Below are positions 62,855 to 64,000 of a DNA stretch of 64,000 nt, in pieces; position 1 is the stretch's first letter; the number at the start of each line of letters is the position of its first letter. The notes under the pieces were generated by a model. It had not been told where the DNA came from and did not search any database. It was given only the letters and a program-made list of their open reading frames with translations. Made by a program: the position numbers and the translations under genes. The stretch spans positions 124,001-188,000 of the forward strand of contig NZ_CBXV010000001.1 in NCBI RefSeq assembly GCF_000820845.2, written 5' to 3'. This stretch comes from Pyrinomonas methylaliphatogenes. GTDB taxonomy: Bacteria > Acidobacteriota > Blastocatellia > Pyrinomonadales > Pyrinomonadaceae.

Positions 62855-62938
62855 ATAGTACAACATTTTGCAAAAAGAGGAAAGCGGCGCCTCCTCCCCA
62901 TGCCTAAAGGCAGGGGTCTCCGCGCCGCCAGGAACTGA

Positions 62939-63032
62939 TGAGAGGTCGAAAATGAGGCGGGTCGAAAGCGTTGGGCTTCGTAAAACCCAACAGTGTGCTC
63001 CACCGTGAGAGGTCGAAAATGAGGCGGGTCGA
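62939..63032 (+). repeat. Two 27-bp direct repeats, 67 bp apart
   Basis: TGAGAGGTCGAAAATGAGGC plus GGGTCGA occurs at 62939-62965 and 63006-63032. The second copy includes the left arm of the downstream terminator and its T-tract; the first copy, next to the tnpB element, has only that half. It looks like a 67-bp tandem duplication. Confidence 0.75.
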
Positions 63033-63049
63033 GAGGATCGACCCGCCTC
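63011..63049 (-). terminator. Intrinsic terminator of the repeat-protein gene
   Basis: A perfect 12-bp stem, GAGGCGGGTCGA (63021-63032) with TCGACCCGCCTC (63038-63049), loop of 5, followed on the minus strand by ATTTTC. It starts 8 bp beyond the stop codon at 63057. Confidence 0.8.
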
Positions 63050-63056
63050 TCGGCCT

Positions 63057-63647
63057 TTAGGTGGAGCGTTTCGCAGTTCTCTTGATCCTCTCGTGCCGCT
63101 CAAAACGGCGCTCGCGGCGCATGAACAGGCGTGGGTTTTCGGCGACCTCTTTACGCACACCCGGGTGTTTGGCGAGGAAATCGTTCAACGCCGGATGATT
63201 TGCCAAGTAGTTCTGATCATCGATGAGCTTCGGGTTTTTCCTGAGATCCTCAGCGATTTCGGGATGCGCGTCGAGAAAGCGGTCGAAGTTGCGCAGCTCT
63301 TGTCGCGTGATGTCTCCGCCGTGGCGCTCGAAGCGGCGCTCGCGCAGCATGAAATAGCGCGGCGTCTCTTTCAGCTCCTCGCGCACGCCCGGATGTTTGG
63401 CGAGAAAGTCACGCAGCGCCGGATGGGCATCCAAGTACTGTTGGTTATTGACGAGCGTCGGATCCTTTTGCAGATCCGCATCTATTTCCGGATGGACGTC
63501 GAGGAAACGATCGAAATTGCGCAACTCGCGCCGTGTGATATCAGAGTTGCGTTGCCCGTAGACTTGCTCGCTGGCTGCGAGAGCGAGCAGCGAGAGGGCG
63601 AGCGACATAGCGAGCATAAAGGTCTTTTGCCGGATCTTAAGGACCAT
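63057..63647 (-). CDS. Secreted protein with two 80-residue repeats
   Basis: 196 residues. A signal peptide (about 1-31; LAMSLALSLLALAASEQVYG) is followed by two tandem repeats of about 78 residues, each beginning DITRxELRNFDRFLDxHPEI, then LxxxQxYLxxHPALxDFLAKH and PGVRxE, and ending in FMxRERRFERH. The tail is basic. Repeats are about 70 percent identical by eye and predicted helical. I recognise no function; similar secreted repeat proteins occur in Acidobacteria as hypothetical proteins. It has its own terminator and is probably monocistronic. Confidence 0.82.
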   Translation of the reverse strand: MVLKIRQKTFMLAMSLALSLLALAASEQVYGQRNSDITRRELRNFDRFLDVHPEIDADLQKDPTLVNNQQYLDAHPALRDFLAKHPGVREELKETPRYFMLRERRFERHGGDITRQELRNFDRFLDAHPEIAEDLRKNPKLIDDQNYLANHPALNDFLAKHPGVRKEVAENPRLFMRRERRFERHERIKRTAKRST

Positions 63648-63800
63648 TCTCTTCGGCTCCTTTCAAGATGAAGGATTTCGCGCGAAGATAAAGATCGGAG
63701 AGGGTGGGGAGAAGGGGATTCGACCGTTTGGCGACGGTCACTCGTTTAGACGATCGATCTGTCTGAATGGTTGAAAAATCTTCTCCGCGGGGCGAGAGTA

Positions 63801-64000
63801 ATGGAACAGCCCGTTTCTGAGGTCGAGAGGGTTAGGGAATTGAAAGGGCGCGCCGGTCGCCTCGGCGCGCGCGTGCGCTATGGGCGGCGGAAACTCAGAC
63901 GCCTTTCGCGCACGGCGACGCTCGGTGGATTGTTCCTTTCGTTTCTGCGAATAGGAGCTATCGGGTTCGGCGGCGGCTTGGCCGTGCTTGCGCAGATCCG
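63801..64000 (+). CDS. chrA: Chromate transporter family protein, N-terminal fragment
   Basis: 66 codons are present before the window ends. After a basic cytoplasmic stretch of about 40 residues the sequence LGGLFLSFLRIGAIGFGGGLAVLAQI matches the first membrane segment and FGGG motif of ChrA-type transporters. These export chromate with proton or sulfate coupling. The extended N-terminus and truncated view leave some doubt. A 6-bp dyad GACCGT/ACGGTC lies about 70 bp upstream, near 63721-63738. Confidence 0.7.
   Translation, partial: MEQPVSEVERVRELKGRAGRLGARVRYGRRKLRRLSRTATLGGLFLSFLRIGAIGFGGGLAVLAQI

Larger units (their letters stand above)
61660..62930 (-). mobile_element. IS200/IS605-type element carrying tnpB only
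   Basis: Both ends have the same imperfect hairpin, a CCCC arm, a bulged A and a 5-bp stem. At the right end CCCCACGGCT (61669-61678) pairs with AGCCGGGGG (61681-61689); at the left end CCCCATGCCT (62896-62905) pairs with AGGCAGGGG (62908-62916). Subterminal hairpins and absence of terminal inverted repeats are typical of the family. There is no tnpA, so mobility needs a transposase in trans. Exact ends are uncertain by some tens of bases. Confidence 0.8.

Noticed and set aside
61853-62938. 361-codon plus-strand frame opposite tnpB
   Set aside because: tnpB on the other strand has all catalytic residues; the antisense translation has no recognisable domain.
61006-63032. CRISPR-like repeats at 61006/61071 and 62939/63006
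   Set aside because: Each block has only two copies, with unrelated sequences, no cas genes nearby, and they look like local tandem duplications.

Overview
The window is GC-rich, tightly packed bacterial chromosome. Two large TonB-dependent receptors with a carboxypeptidase-regulatory-like N-terminal domain, a secreted penicillin-acylase-type hydrolase and heavy use of GCG/CGC codons point to an Acidobacteriota genome, perhaps near Blastocatellia/Pyrinomonas. That placement is an inference from gene content and composition only. No rRNA, tRNA or CRISPR array was found. The two ends cut through a GH97-like gene (left) and a chromate-transporter-like gene (right).

Layout. 1-11.4 kb is housekeeping: a 7TM-HD phosphohydrolase and HflX on the minus strand, then an NHL propeller protein, a site-2 protease, trpS, scpA, scpB, a 23S pseudouridine synthase and an SPFH protein on the plus strand. 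11.7-28.4 kb is nutrient uptake and glycan degradation: two TonB receptors, ThpR, a penicillin acylase-like enzyme, an exonuclease/endonuclease/phosphatase protein, a GH3 beta-glucosidase, an IS630 remnant, a TPR protein and a GH144-like glucanase. The receptor, TPR protein and GH144-like enzyme form one plus-strand run opposite GH3, which suggests a beta-glucan (possibly beta-1,2-glucan) utilisation locus.

28.5-47.9 kb is the most striking part. Nineteen to twenty minus-strand genes, mostly with 4-base ATGA-type overlaps, look like one biosynthetic operon. It encodes a small type II fatty-acid/polyketide set: two dehydratases, an extended acyl carrier protein, a complete ketosynthase and a partner ketosynthase lacking two active-site residues. 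With these are a nitroreductase, a LolA/DUF1571-like lipoprotein, a fatty-acyl/thioester-reductase-like SDR, two radical SAM enzymes (one with a cobalamin-type N-terminal domain), an ABC exporter, two MGDG/UgtP-type glycosyltransferases, a NodB deacetylase, an HAD phosphatase, a class III aminotransferase, a PaaK-like adenylating enzyme and a DegT aminotransferase. Together these suggest synthesis and export of an amino- and sugar-modified lipid that I cannot match to a characterised pathway.

48.0-57.1 kb is a heavy-metal efflux system: response regulator, histidine kinase, TolC-like channel, adaptor, CzcA/CusA-type RND pump and a DUF4337 protein. Both promoters carry three direct repeats with exact 11-bp phasing. 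The first transcript has a structured leader ending in an apparent intrinsic terminator 17 nt before the regulator start codon.

57.5-64 kb holds a three-module GH18/CE4/GT2 polysaccharide enzyme, a DedA protein preceded by a partial duplication of its own start region, an IS605-type tnpB element with an intact nuclease, a secreted two-repeat protein with a clear terminator, and the start of a chrA-like gene.
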